Below are positions 30,867-42,241 of a stretch of DNA of 64,000 bases, one piece after another. The stretch comes from Rickettsia felis URRWXCal2 (lineage in GTDB: Bacteria; Pseudomonadota; Alphaproteobacteria; Rickettsiales; Rickettsiaceae). The DNA lies in NCBI GenBank assembly GCA_000012145.1, contig CP000053.1:372001-436000 (forward strand), in the 5' to 3' direction. A program made the translations under genes and the position numbers. Within the stretch, counting starts at the first letter, position 1, and every line of letters begins with the position of its first letter. Below the pieces are notes generated by a model. That model was not told the origin of the DNA. It did not search any database and worked only from the letters and a program-made list of their open reading frames with translations.

Positions 30867-31954
30867 AGGGAATAGTATATGATATTCTGGAATAGATAAG
30901 TTATAAATTAAAAATGCCATACAAAGAAAGAACAAAAACAGGTTTGCCAAGAAAAATAGATAAGCCGAGATATAAAATAACCAATTGGTCACAATATAAC
31001 GATAGTTTAAGAAAAAGAGGGATGGTCAGCCTGTATTTCCCTGAAGGTGATTTAGAGTCTTTGTTCATTAATGCCCAACCTTACGTAGAGGGAGAATCTG
31101 GGAGGGCAACGACATACCAAGTACCATATATACAACTAATTTATACATTATATCGTTTATTTGGTTTTGGGCAGCGTCAAATAACAGGTTACTTTGAGGA
31201 TCTATGGCGGGGCAAGGGTCTTGAGATTCCAGTACCAAGTTTTGGTCATCTATGTGATTTATTTTCACAGATACCATTAGAGGTCAAACAGTTTTGCAAT
31301 AAACTTGCTGGTCGTATCAAGAATGGCGAAGCTATATCTCTGATACTAGATAGCACAGGTCTTAGATTTAATACAGCTAGTAACTGGTATGCAACGAAAT
31401 ACAATAAAGTCTGTAAGAATAAGCCATGGCAGAAGATGCATATTTCTATAGATCCTGCAATGAATATTCATAATGTTGAGATTACTGATTGCCATACTGC
31501 TGATATAGAGATGTTAGAGTACTTAATACCAGGGAATATATCAGCAGATAGAGTAATTGCTGATGGTGCTTACTATAGTATTGAAGGAGTTGAGAAATTG
31601 AGTAATCGTGGTATTACTCCAGTAATTCCTCCCCCACGTAATGCTAAAATATATGGTCAAGATAACACTATATGGCATGATAAGGTTGTACGTTATATTA
31701 GTAAAAAAGTAACATTTATGCATTTTATAAAAAATACTGTTATGGAGTTAGGGCACTAATTGAAGCTCAAATTTCAAGAATTAAGAGATGTATTGGTTCA
31801 TCTATATTAACTAAAAAAATATCATCACAAAAACGTGAAGCAATTGTTATTACCAATATTATAAATTTATGGAATTCATTTGGTAAGTGTGTTGCAGTCA
31901 AAATAGGATAATTACGTCTAAAAGATCACAATACATACCCTTCCGAACAAAGCC
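30825..31954 (+). mobile_element. IS5-type insertion sequence, 1130 bp
   Basis: The ends are perfect 20-bp inverted repeats: GGCTTTGTTCGGAAGGGTAT at 30825-30844 and its reverse complement at 31935-31954. One transposase gene lies inside. The left flank is an antitoxin gene and the right flank is an HD-domain gene, with no target duplication between them, so the DNA has rearranged through or next to this element. Confidence 0.85.
30914..31911 (+). pseudogene. IS5-type DDE transposase, frameshifted
   Basis: The first 281 residues include LILDSTGLRF (first Asp) and VIADGAYYSIEGVEKL (second Asp). The frame breaks near 31715-31735; the other frame supplies CYGVRALIEAQISRIKRCIG, which has the catalytic Glu and the usual C-terminal R-I-K-R segment, and stops at 31909-31911. 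The transposase is probably inactive unless frameshifting occurs. Confidence 0.82.
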
Positions 31955-32390
31955 ATTTAGAACAGATATCATAGTAACTAGCATATTGCACGATTGTATT
32001 GAAGATACGTTACTTACTAAAGAAATGATTGTAAAAGAATTTGGCTATAAAATTGCCAATCAGGTTGAAGATTTAACACGAGTTAAAAATGATAAAAAAA
32101 TTAGTTCAGCAGAAATAGTTAAAATATTATATCAGCAAAAGAAAAAAGAGTTGCTATTAATTAAATTATTTGGTCGATTACATAATATACAAACAGTCGG
32201 AGCTAAAATTCCTGAGAAAGGATGGAAAACAATTTTAGAAACTTTACAATCTTTCCTGACTATTGCTACTTATCTCAAGGTACCGAGAGTTGCAAGGCAA
32301 TTATATACACATTGCTTAAATATAGCTGCAAATTACAAAAAATTAAATGTACTGAGAGTGTTGCAAGATAAAATTTTTATTTCAGAATGA
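31955..32390 (+). pseudogene. HD-domain (p)ppGpp hydrolase fragment
   Basis: This is the C-terminal two thirds of a stand-alone SpoT-type HD domain, cut at its 5' end by the IS. It keeps VTSILHDCIEDTLLTKE (HD and ED pairs) but lacks the first metal-binding His. The last metal ligand is changed: LLIKLFGRLHNIQTV, where the intact paralogue at 37542 has LFDRLHN. It lies 85 bp before the synthetase-ankyrin gene, so it was probably its operon partner. Hydrolysis is very unlikely. Confidence 0.82.
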
Positions 32391-32475
32391 AAGTATTACG
32401 ATTTCAGGATATAGATTTTATAGTGTGGTTAAAAATTTTTTATCTTGCAACACTTTCACAGATGCTTAATAAATA

Positions 32476-35400
32476 ATGTTATATCAAAATATCACCAATA
32501 ATTCATGCATTAATCAAGCTTTAGAGTTATACCATAAATACTGCTATGATAAAACAACCTATCCTGACCAAATACATACCATTACAAAAGCATTGCAACT
32601 AGATTCTTCCTCATTCACAGCAGTACTATTACATGAAAATATACAACATCTTAATCTAGAAGATTATAATCATTTTAATAATAATATTATATATCTAGTT
32701 GATGTTATTAATAAATTATCTACTATTCACTATAAACCATATGCTGAGCAATATATTCATTTTCATGAGTTGTTACTAACTATTAATCCCAAACTACAGG
32801 AAACGGCAATATTAACTTCGCTTGTTCCATTATTACATAAGGTGAGTATCTTTAACCTTGAGTATAATAATACCAATGCTCAGCATATATCAGAGATCAT
32901 CACTAATTGTTATATTCCGTATCTTTTATCATATACAGCACACAATGACCTTGCTTATCTTTTACAAGATTTATGTTTTAAGATTCAATATCCTGAAGAA
33001 CGTAATAGAATTCTTCATTATATGTATTGGCTATATCCTGACATAGATAATATAATTCACAATATAGAACAACAATTCGGAAATATATTTAGAAAACTAA
33101 ATATAAAAGCAAGCCTAAGCTACAGAATTAAGTCCCCATATTCTATATGGATAAAAACACTTGTTAAAGATATCCATATTACAGCACTTAATGATATTCT
33201 TGCTTTTAGAGCAATTGTACCAAATAAAAAAGCATGTTACGACGTTTCTAAATTAATTCATCTACATTATAATACCATAACATCACAGTTTGTTGATTAT
33301 ATTAGATATCCCAAGAATAATGGATATCAATCAATACATTTAGTCATATCAGGTGGTAATAAAGGTAATATTGAACTTCAAATACGCTCTACCACTATGC
33401 ATAGGCAAACACAATACGGTAGTGCACATCACACTTACAAAGTAAATAAGTATTATGTATCTCGTACTAATAATAATGTTAGTGTGGTATTATTTAATAT
33501 CACATTAAGTTATAGTAATAGGATACTCAGTGTTTATGTAAGCATAGTAACTATTACTAGTACGATAAATAATAACTTGTATACTGACTATAATACTATT
33601 CCTTCATTTACACAATACACTCAACATAGTACTAATTTTGTTGACAATGACATTACGACATGTACATTGTCTCGTACCACTACCCCAGAATATATAACGT
33701 ATTATAATAATAATTTATCACTTTTGATAAAAGACACTAATACTATACCTTACAACTTTTTTCTAAATATAAATCTCAATTTGAGTAATACTGTAGAATA
33801 TAAATTAGTACCTTTAGCAGTAGTACAGATTCCGGCAAGTAATCTATTATTCGAACATAATAGTGTTTTTATTAACATCACTTACAAACCAATATTAGCT
33901 GAATGTGCTTTTCCGGCAACTATAACTTATACAAAGAGACATGAAGACTCCAATATCAGATCAATATTTAAGCTATTCGAACATAATAGTGTTTTTATTA
34001 ACATCACTTACAAACCAATATTAGCTGAATGTGCTTTTCCGGCAACTATAACTTATACAAAGAGACATGAAGACTCCAATATCAGATCAATATTTAAGCC
34101 ACCCTCACCAACATACAATACATTATTGGCTACCATAAACGATAAAGTTGTTTTGGAACAATATGGTCAAAAGGAATTTTTATCAACTACTATAAACACA
34201 AACATTACTCAAATGCTTCCTATAATAACCTTATTAGTAGATCCATCAGAGCTGAATAAGAGAATAAATGATATATCAGATAGTAATAAGGACCAGTTAT
34301 TACGTCTTGGACTTCAACTTGGCTGTGTAGAATCAGTGCCATTATTAATCACACATGGTGCTAATCCTAATGCTACAAATTGTCATGGTGTAATATCATT
34401 ACACTGTGCTGCTAAGAATGGTAACTTAGATTTAGCGAAATTATTAGCTAAAAATGGTGCTGATGTTAATGCTAAAACCGATAATGGTGAAACAGTATTA
34501 CACTATGCTGTTAAGTCTGGTAACTTACACTTAGTAAAGTGGTTGATTGAAAATCAAGCTAATATTCATGCTAAAACCGATAATGGTGAAACAGTATTAC
34601 ACTATGCTGTTAGTTTTAATAACTCAGATTTAGTATACTTACTAATTGCCTATGGTGCTGATGTTAATGCTAAAACTGATAATGGTCTAACAGCATTACA
34701 CTATGCAGTTTATGATGGTAACTTAGATTTAGTATCTTTGCTAATTTCCCATGGTGCTGATGTTAATGCTAAAACTAATAGTGGTGAAACAATATTATAT
34801 TCTGCAGTTGATTATGGTAGCCCAGATTTAGTATACTTACTAATTGCCTATGGTGCTGATGTTAATGCTAAAACCGATAATGGTGAAACAGTATTACACT
34901 ATGCTGTTGAGTCTGGTAACTTAGATTTAGTATCTTTGCTAATTCACAATGGTGCTAATGTCAATAATGCTAAAACAATATTACACTTTGCTGCTAAGTC
35001 TGGTAACTTAAATTTAGTAAATTGGTTGATTAAAAATAAAGCTGATATTCATGCTAAAACTAATAGTGGCGAAACAATATTACACTTTGCTGCTGAGTCT
35101 GGTAACTTAAATTTAGTAAATTGGTTGATTAAAAATAAAGCTGATATTCATGCTAAAACTAATAGTGGCGAAACAATATTACACTTTGCTGCTAAGTCTG
35201 GTAACTTAAATTTAGTAAATTGGTTGATTAAAAATAAAGCTGATATTCATGCTAAAACTAATAGTGGTGAAACAATATTACACTTTGCTGCTAAGTCTGG
35301 TAACTTAAATTTAGTAAATTGGTTGATTAAAAATAAAGCTGATATTCATGCTAAAACTAATAGTGGTGAAACAATATTACACTTTGCTGCTGAGTCTGGT

Positions 35401-36015
35401 AACTTAAATTTAGTATCTTTGCTAATTCACAATGGTACTGATATCAATACTAAAACTGATGATGGTCTAACAGCATTACACTATGCTGTTGAATCTGGTA
35501 ACTTAAATTTAGTATCTTTGCTAATTCACAAGGGTATTGATGTTAATGCTAAAACTAATAGTGGTGAAACAATATTACACTTTGCTGTTGACTTGGGTAG
35601 CTTAGATTTAGTATCTTTGCTAATGGTTCGTGGTGCTGATGTCAATGCTAAAACTGATGATGGTCTAACAGCATTACACTATGCTGTTGAGTCTGATAAC
35701 TTAGCATTAGTATCATTGCTAATGGTCTATGGTGCTGATGTCAATGCTAAAAATAATAGTGGTGAAACACCATTACACTATGCTGTTATATTTAATAGCT
35801 TAGATTTAGTATCATTGCTAATTCACAATGGTGCTGATATCAATACTAAAAATAATAGTGGTGAAACAGTATTAAACAGTATTATGGAGTTTAACAATTG
35901 TAATATTTTAAAATCTTTCATATTAGGCGGTGCAGACATTAATTTAGAAACAATGTTACCAGATGATCAGACAGACAGTATAATCAATTTGTGCGGTGAT
36001 TTACGTATCAGTTAA
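32476..36015 (+). CDS. RelA/SpoT synthetase domain fused to about 17 ankyrin repeats
   Basis: A 1179-residue protein. Residues about 1-190 are helical with no clear domain. About 195-320 is a RelA/SpoT (p)ppGpp synthetase domain: YRIKSPYSIWIKTLVKDI, LNDILAFRAIV, YPKNNGYQSIHLV and IELQIRSTTMH keep the residues known for nucleotide binding and catalysis (Arg/Lys of RxK, Asp, Tyr, Glu), while the usual AExGxAAHWxYK is altered to TQYGSAHHTYK. About 340-610 is threonine-rich and unrecognised, with a perfect 42-residue tandem duplication. From about 625 on there are about 17 ankyrin repeats of 33 residues. Ankyrin domains bind proteins and often mark host-directed effectors, so alarmone production tied to a binding scaffold is the inference. 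No signal peptide is seen. Confidence 0.88.
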   Translation: MLYQNITNNSCINQALELYHKYCYDKTTYPDQIHTITKALQLDSSSFTAVLLHENIQHLNLEDYNHFNNNIIYLVDVINKLSTIHYKPYAEQYIHFHELLLTINPKLQETAILTSLVPLLHKVSIFNLEYNNTNAQHISEIITNCYIPYLLSYTAHNDLAYLLQDLCFKIQYPEERNRILHYMYWLYPDIDNIIHNIEQQFGNIFRKLNIKASLSYRIKSPYSIWIKTLVKDIHITALNDILAFRAIVPNKKACYDVSKLIHLHYNTITSQFVDYIRYPKNNGYQSIHLVISGGNKGNIELQIRSTTMHRQTQYGSAHHTYKVNKYYVSRTNNNVSVVLFNITLSYSNRILSVYVSIVTITSTINNNLYTDYNTIPSFTQYTQHSTNFVDNDITTCTLSRTTTPEYITYYNNNLSLLIKDTNTIPYNFFLNINLNLSNTVEYKLVPLAVVQIPASNLLFEHNSVFINITYKPILAECAFPATITYTKRHEDSNIRSIFKLFEHNSVFINITYKPILAECAFPATITYTKRHEDSNIRSIFKPPSPTYNTLLATINDKVVLEQYGQKEFLSTTINTNITQMLPIITLLVDPSELNKRINDISDSNKDQLLRLGLQLGCVESVPLLITHGANPNATNCHGVISLHCAAKNGNLDLAKLLAKNGADVNAKTDNGETVLHYAVKSGNLHLVKWLIENQANIHAKTDNGETVLHYAVSFNNSDLVYLLIAYGADVNAKTDNGLTALHYAVYDGNLDLVSLLISHGADVNAKTNSGETILYSAVDYGSPDLVYLLIAYGADVNAKTDNGETVLHYAVESGNLDLVSLLIHNGANVNNAKTILHFAAKSGNLNLVNWLIKNKADIHAKTNSGETILHFAAESGNLNLVNWLIKNKADIHAKTNSGETILHFAAKSGNLNLVNWLIKNKADIHAKTNSGETILHFAAKSGNLNLVNWLIKNKADIHAKTNSGETILHFAAESGNLNLVSLLIHNGTDINTKTDDGLTALHYAVESGNLNLVSLLIHKGIDVNAKTNSGETILHFAVDLGSLDLVSLLMVRGADVNAKTDDGLTALHYAVESDNLALVSLLMVYGADVNAKNNSGETPLHYAVIFNSLDLVSLLIHNGADINTKNNSGETVLNSIMEFNNCNILKSFILGGADINLETMLPDDQTDSIINLCGDLRIS
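33850..34101 (+). repeat. Perfect 126-bp tandem duplication in the synthetase-ankyrin gene
   Basis: Two head-to-tail 126-bp copies, starting ttcgaacataatagtg at 33850 and 33976, look identical throughout. Each encodes 42 residues (FEHNSVFINITYKPILAE... ). The frame is preserved. Confidence 0.95.
34960..35400 (+). repeat. Near-identical 99-bp ankyrin repeat array
   Basis: Four consecutive 33-residue units (TILHFAAKSGNLNLVNWL...) differ only at one or two bases (Lys or Glu at one site, a few silent changes), whereas other units of the protein differ widely. This marks recent amplification. Confidence 0.9.
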
Positions 36016-36327
36016 ATTGTGGAATATAGTGGAAAAAATGTGTGATTTATAGACATAGTTATAATGTAAGATCAAAGTATATGAAGTTACAACTAACTTT
36101 TATTCTTTAAACTCTAGTTTCGCAAGAGATCTAATATAATAAAATCCTTTGATGCTGTTATACCAATAGATGGTTTAACAAGACTCAGTAATTATGATGT
36201 TGGTATACAAGATAAACAACAATAAAATAACTGTTTTGTTAATAATGAATTTGTTTTTACGGTTCAACAAGATAATTTTTTTATAAAACCAACAGAGTTA
36301 ACAGGAGATATTGTATCATATACTACT
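36016..36327. other. Degraded coding-like sequence, unidentified
   Basis: Short open pieces such as FDAVIPIDGLTRLSNYDVGI and NNEFVFTVQQDNFFIKPTEL are separated by stops and frame changes. They look like remains of a gene, but I cannot assign a family. Confidence 0.4.
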
Positions 36328-36530
36328 TAAAAAAATACCAAGAATAGAGCTATTGCTTATGTTCTCTAAATAATGAGGCAACTCTGTAATGAGGTTTTTA
36401 GATAATGGTAAAATAGAGATTGATAACAATGTTGCTGAACGAGCATAGTGGTAGGTATGAAAAACTGACTTTTTTGTTGGATCATATGCTGGTGGAAAAA
36501 TCACAGCTGTTATATATATAATATAATTAT
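36328..36530 (+). pseudogene. IS66-family transposase remnant (C-terminal)
   Basis: Pieces in shifting frames read KNRAIAYVL, FLDNGKIEIDNNVAERA and GSYAGGKITAVIY. They match the IS66 C-terminal pattern L-D-D-G-x-I-E-I-D-N-N-x-A-E-R and G-S-x-A-G-G. Several indels and a stop mean it is a fossil. Confidence 0.75.
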
Positions 36531-36614
36531 ATAATCAAAAGATATAGGATTATAGCTTAGTGAGATAAGATAGTGACTTTTAGAATTATTTAGTGTAATC
36601 TTGCTAGAAACCCA

Positions 36615-36980
36615 ATGGCAAGAGCATATTCATATGATTTAAGAGTACTTGTAATAAAGAGTATAGAAACAGGGAAAACAATTAAGGAGGTTTCTAATCT
36701 ATTTTCTATTACTATAATAGAATGGAAGAAATTGAAGAAATGCACTGGTGATGTAAAGGCTAGAAGCGGTTATCATACAGGACATCGAAGAATAATAAGA
36801 GATATAGAAGGATTCAAAAAATTCATAGCATTAAATTGTGATAAAACGACTATAGAACTGGCAAATATTTGGAATCAAAAAATATCTGCAAGTACGATAT
36901 CAAGGTTACTAAATAAATTAGGCTATAGTTATAAAAAAAACTTATCTTCATCCCAAAAGAGATATTGGTTTAAGGAATGA
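36615..36980 (+). CDS. IS630-type transposase, N-terminal frame
   Basis: A 121-residue helix-turn-helix part: MARAYSYDLRVLVIKSIETG, then ASTISRLLNKLGYSYKK. At a run of eight A residues (36933-36940) the homologous reading moves to the next frame (TYLHPKRDIGLRNEFIEKI). IS630-family transposases are often made by ribosomal frameshifting at such runs, so this may be natural or may be a lesion. Confidence 0.8.
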   Translation: MARAYSYDLRVLVIKSIETGKTIKEVSNLFSITIIEWKKLKKCTGDVKARSGYHTGHRRIIRDIEGFKKFIALNCDKTTIELANIWNQKISASTISRLLNKLGYSYKKNLSSSQKRYWFKE

Positions 36981-37017
36981 ATTTATAGAAAAAATAAAAA
37001 CTATAGATAAACAAGAT

Positions 37018-37488
37018 TTGGTGTATATCGATGAGTCAGGAATAGAGGATAATAGTTGTAGAGAATATGGATGGAGTGTTATTGGTAAAAGATGTTATGG
37101 CGAAAAAGTATATCAACATAAATCGAGGATTAGTATGATTGCTGGCCTGTGTCATAAAGAGATTATAGCACCAATAATATTTGATGGTAACTGCAATAGT
37201 AATATTTTTGAAACATATGTACGAGATATATTAATCAAAGAATTAAGACATGGTCAGATTGTGGTGATGGATAATATAAATTTTCATAAAAATTCAGAGG
37301 TAAAGCGGTTAATAGAATCTGTTGGATGCAGTATTTTGTTTTTACCCACTTATTCTCCTGATTTAAATCCTATTGAGCATTACTGGTTTAAGATCAAAAA
37401 TGAAATAAGAAAAAATGCCTCTAAGTTTGAGCAATTTTTGGATGCTGTTTACTACACTCTTAAAAAAGTTACTAACTTATCGCATTAA
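37018..37488 (+). CDS. IS630-type transposase, DDE catalytic frame
   Basis: A 156-residue DDE domain: VYIDESGIEDN (first Asp), VVMDNINFHKN (second Asp) and TYSPDLNPIEHYWFKIK (Glu). All three catalytic residues are present. The frame is open upstream to the A8 run. No independent start is likely. Confidence 0.82.
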   Translation: MVYIDESGIEDNSCREYGWSVIGKRCYGEKVYQHKSRISMIAGLCHKEIIAPIIFDGNCNSNIFETYVRDILIKELRHGQIVVMDNINFHKNSEVKRLIESVGCSILFLPTYSPDLNPIEHYWFKIKNEIRKNASKFEQFLDAVYYTLKKVTNLSH

Positions 37489-37541
37489 GCTATACTTGGA
37501 AAATTTAGGTAAAAAGTATTGAAAATAATTAATAAGCATTA

Positions 37542-38249
37542 ATGAAAAAGATAGAAGGTTATCAAACAAATTTTGAGATATGTATTTATGCTAAGAAGTT
37601 ATTAGATAAAGTAATATATTTAAATAGTGTAGTAAAAGTACCACCAGTGAGTGTATTGGAGGTAAAGAAAGCTATATACTATGCTAAGAAATATCATGGT
37701 AGTCAGATGCGTCAATCAGGAGAACCATTTTATTCACATCCGATAGAAGTAGCATATATGATATCAGATTACTTATTTAGAACAGATGTAATAGTAACGT
37801 CTATATTGCATGATACTATAGAAGATACAGAACTTACAAAGGAGGAAGTAGCTGAAGAATTTGGTTGGAAAGTAGCAAGTCAGGTGATGGATTTAACAAG
37901 GATTAAGGAGAATGGTATAAAGATTAGTTCTGCTGAAATGGTAGAGATGTTATACAAAGAGAAGAAACATGATATACTTCTGATAAAGTTATTTGATAGA
38001 CTGCATAATATACAGACAATAGGTGCTAAATCTCCTGAAAAAGCTAAAAAAATTATAACTGAAACTTTAATAAGTTTTATTGTTTTGATGCCTTACCTTG
38101 GAATTTCATCATTAGAAAAACACTTTTATCGATTATGTTTAAATGCTACACATCAAAATAGATTAAAGGAAAATACATTGTTCACTAATAATCTTAGAAA
38201 ATTTTGGAGTTATTTTAAACACAACACTGAAGCTATAAATATAATTTAG
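37542..38249 (+). CDS. Stand-alone HD-domain (p)ppGpp hydrolase, SpoT-like
   Basis: A 235-residue protein with only the hydrolase half of a Rel/SpoT enzyme. The full set of known hydrolase residues is visible: Arg in GSQMRQSGEPFYSHPIEVA with its His, HD and ED in SILHDTIEDT, and Asp in IKLFDRLHNIQTI. It should remove pyrophosphate from (p)ppGpp using Mn2+. The C-terminal 40 residues are unassigned. It follows the IS630 element and is the only complete HD copy in the window; truncated relatives lie at 31955 and 42242. It could balance the synthetase-ankyrin protein. Confidence 0.88.
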   Translation: MKKIEGYQTNFEICIYAKKLLDKVIYLNSVVKVPPVSVLEVKKAIYYAKKYHGSQMRQSGEPFYSHPIEVAYMISDYLFRTDVIVTSILHDTIEDTELTKEEVAEEFGWKVASQVMDLTRIKENGIKISSAEMVEMLYKEKKHDILLIKLFDRLHNIQTIGAKSPEKAKKIITETLISFIVLMPYLGISSLEKHFYRLCLNATHQNRLKENTLFTNNLRKFWSYFKHNTEAINII

Positions 38250-38277
38250 CATACTACTTGATTATTTATAGAATAGA

Positions 38278-39367
38278 TTATTTTGGTAGTAATTGAAATA
38301 CTTTATGCTTTAGGTTAATTCTATTAAATGTATATATTACATGAATTTCATTGTTATCAGGACTCATAATAATAGTAGGATATGAATATTCTTCAGATAG
38401 GATGTTACTATATTCTATATCCCCTTCAGGATAGATAGAATTTCTAATAGTGATAGGGTGCCAATTTAACCCCTCATCATAGGATGTAGCTACACTTAAT
38501 ATATTTCGTGATTTACGATTATTGATTACTCGATTATATGTAAGTAGTAATGTATCATCACCTAAATTAATGGCATCAATGGCACTATCAGGGTTTAATA
38601 AGTTTACTGGTTCTAAATTACTCCAATATATTCCATTATTTATGGATATTGATCTGTGTATGTAAGTAGACATTAAGGAATCAGTTTTTCTAGGTCTTAC
38701 TAACATTATGATTTTATTTGGTAAATTACTACTAACTAAAGTTGGCTGTATAAAACCTCTGTAACCTTTTTGAAAAATTTGAGGGTTGGATGGTAATATA
38801 GGATTACTTAAATTCCATGTATGTAAATCTGATGAATATTCTATATATGAAAAATCATCAATACAACTTTCTCGAGAACACGGAGATAAAATATTATTTT
38901 CATAAATTAGTGGCTTATTACGTGCTGGTCCTAGAATACCATAATAGTTCTGGTTTTTGCCATGTTAATCCTTGATCATAAGAACGAGATAATATTCCAC
39001 TCCATGTTCTTGGATAAGGTCCAATTTTACTAAAAATGAGTAACTGATTATTAAAGAAAGTAATTACTGGATTTCCACAACTGATTATCCCATTATCTTG
39101 CTTTAGAGGGATATGATGATCACGGAAATATTGCGGTGAAACGATTCTTTCTGGAGTAGTCCATTGATAATGATTATTACTTTTAAATCCTAAACTGATC
39201 CAAATGCTATTATTTTCTTCTGACTTACCTGATTCAGATCGTGTTTTACCAAAAAATGATGTTATTAATTTTTTATCATCAAAAGCAAATATGGTCGCAG
39301 CATGAACATCTTTTAGATCTGAATTATTTAAAATAAATTCTTCTATTTTTGTTTCTAAAATAAACAT
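38278..39367 (-). pseudogene. Sialidase-like BNR-repeat protein, frameshifted
   Basis: The minus-strand reading starts at 39367 (MFILETKIEEFILNNSDLKD) and shifts near 38930; the second frame (GPARNKPLIYENNILSPCSR) continues to the stop at 38278. Asp-box motifs S-x-D-x-G-x-x-W appear as RSYDQGLTW and TSYDEGLNW, with a degenerate SINNGIYW, as in sialidases and other beta-propellers. No signal peptide is visible. Its start overlaps the end of the upstream MFS gene, so they were one operon. One frameshift suggests a recently inactivated gene. Confidence 0.78.
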
Positions 39368-40001
39368 GATGTTTTATTTTTTTCTAAATTATTGAAATAA
39401 TTTAATCCAAGTGTAAATCCTATTATTATTGGAAATAGTATCATTTGTATTCCCCAATGGCCAAAATATTTTGTTAAATATACAAGACCAAAAGATATAA
39501 TAATATTCATGGAAACAGTCGATAAAGCAAAAATTATACTTGCTGTTCTAAATCGTTTAAAAACTGGAAAATGTTTTAGAAAAATTGGCATAGCTGGATT
39601 GGCACTAAGAAAAAATAACATTACAAATGATTGAATTAAGAACAAATGAACAGAAGTAGTAATATTATTTAGTAAATAATGACAAATGAGAGCAAAAATA
39701 AAAAATATTACTAATTTAATCTTAAGAATTTTTAATGGGTATATAATATAACTTAAATAAGTTAATATTAAATAAGCACAAAAATTTACTATTGCTACAA
39801 TAAAATTGTGATGAATAACTGCTTCTGCTGTAAAATTAAAAGAATTTTTTAAAATTTCACCACAATAAATATAAGTAAAATAAAAACATATTGGCCAACC
39901 ACATGATATTAATAATAAAAAGAAGACTGTTTTTAGATTGCCCCTTTCATTGTAAATAAGATTATCTTTTAATGGATTATCTGTAGTTTTTTGTATTAAA
40001 G
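39355..40001 (-). pseudogene. ProP-type MFS transporter, C-terminal fragment
   Basis: The frame is open from 40001, where an IS256-type end cuts it, to a stop at 39355. Sequence such as CFYFTYIYCGEILKNSFNFT and PAMPIFLKHFPVFKRFR matches the other two transporter copies (42568 and 47509) in the island. About six C-terminal membrane helices remain and the N-terminal half is gone. Confidence 0.8.
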
Positions 40002-40236
40002 GAGTCTGTCAGGAAGTTTGTGTAAGTATGACTTCTCCATTTGCCCAATTTTGTAAATTAGTATCACAAAGTATAGCAAATTGATTTAAAGCCATCGCCC
40101 AATTCTTAATAGGCATTGTCCATTTTTTAGAGGCATTTGTCAACGCCAAAAAGATTATTTTCTGAATCGATTTGTCATCTGGAAACACTCCTTTATTTTT
40201 AATAATTTTACGAATTTGACGATTAGTGGATTCAAT
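40002..40236 (-). mobile_element. IS256-type element remnant (transposase C-terminus and end)
   Basis: Starts with an IS end (gagtctgtcaggaagtttgt) and encodes [20 protein letters not shown], then [17 protein letters not shown], the C-terminus of a Mutator/IS256 transposase; the open frame is 40009-40245. It is cut by IS21 at 40237. It differs clearly from the IS256 copy at 43762. Confidence 0.8.
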
Positions 40237-40323
40237 TGTCAACACCGGTCGAAAAATGATACAGATATTTAATAAGCATCGGCTGAAAAATGATACAGTA
40301 TCATAAAAAAAATTATCTGATAT

Positions 40324-42150
<1,827 letters not shown>

Positions 42151-42241
42151 TATTCATTACCTCCTTATCCAGAAGATATTACTTTAATACTGTATCAATT
42201 TTCATCCGTTGCTCTGTATCATTTTACTTCCGTTGCTAACA

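Larger units (their letters stand above)
36553..37492 (+). mobile_element. IS630/Tc1-type insertion sequence with TA target duplication
   Basis: Counting the outer TA, the ends are 19-bp inverted repeats with two mismatches: tatagcttagtgagataag (36551-36569) and cttatcgcattaagctata (37476-37494). The outermost TA pair is the target duplication expected for IS630. The 940-bp element holds the two transposase frames. Confidence 0.85.

Noticed and set aside
34460..35880. Possible CRISPR-like tandem repeats
   Set aside because: The 99-bp units are ankyrin codons in one open frame without spacers.
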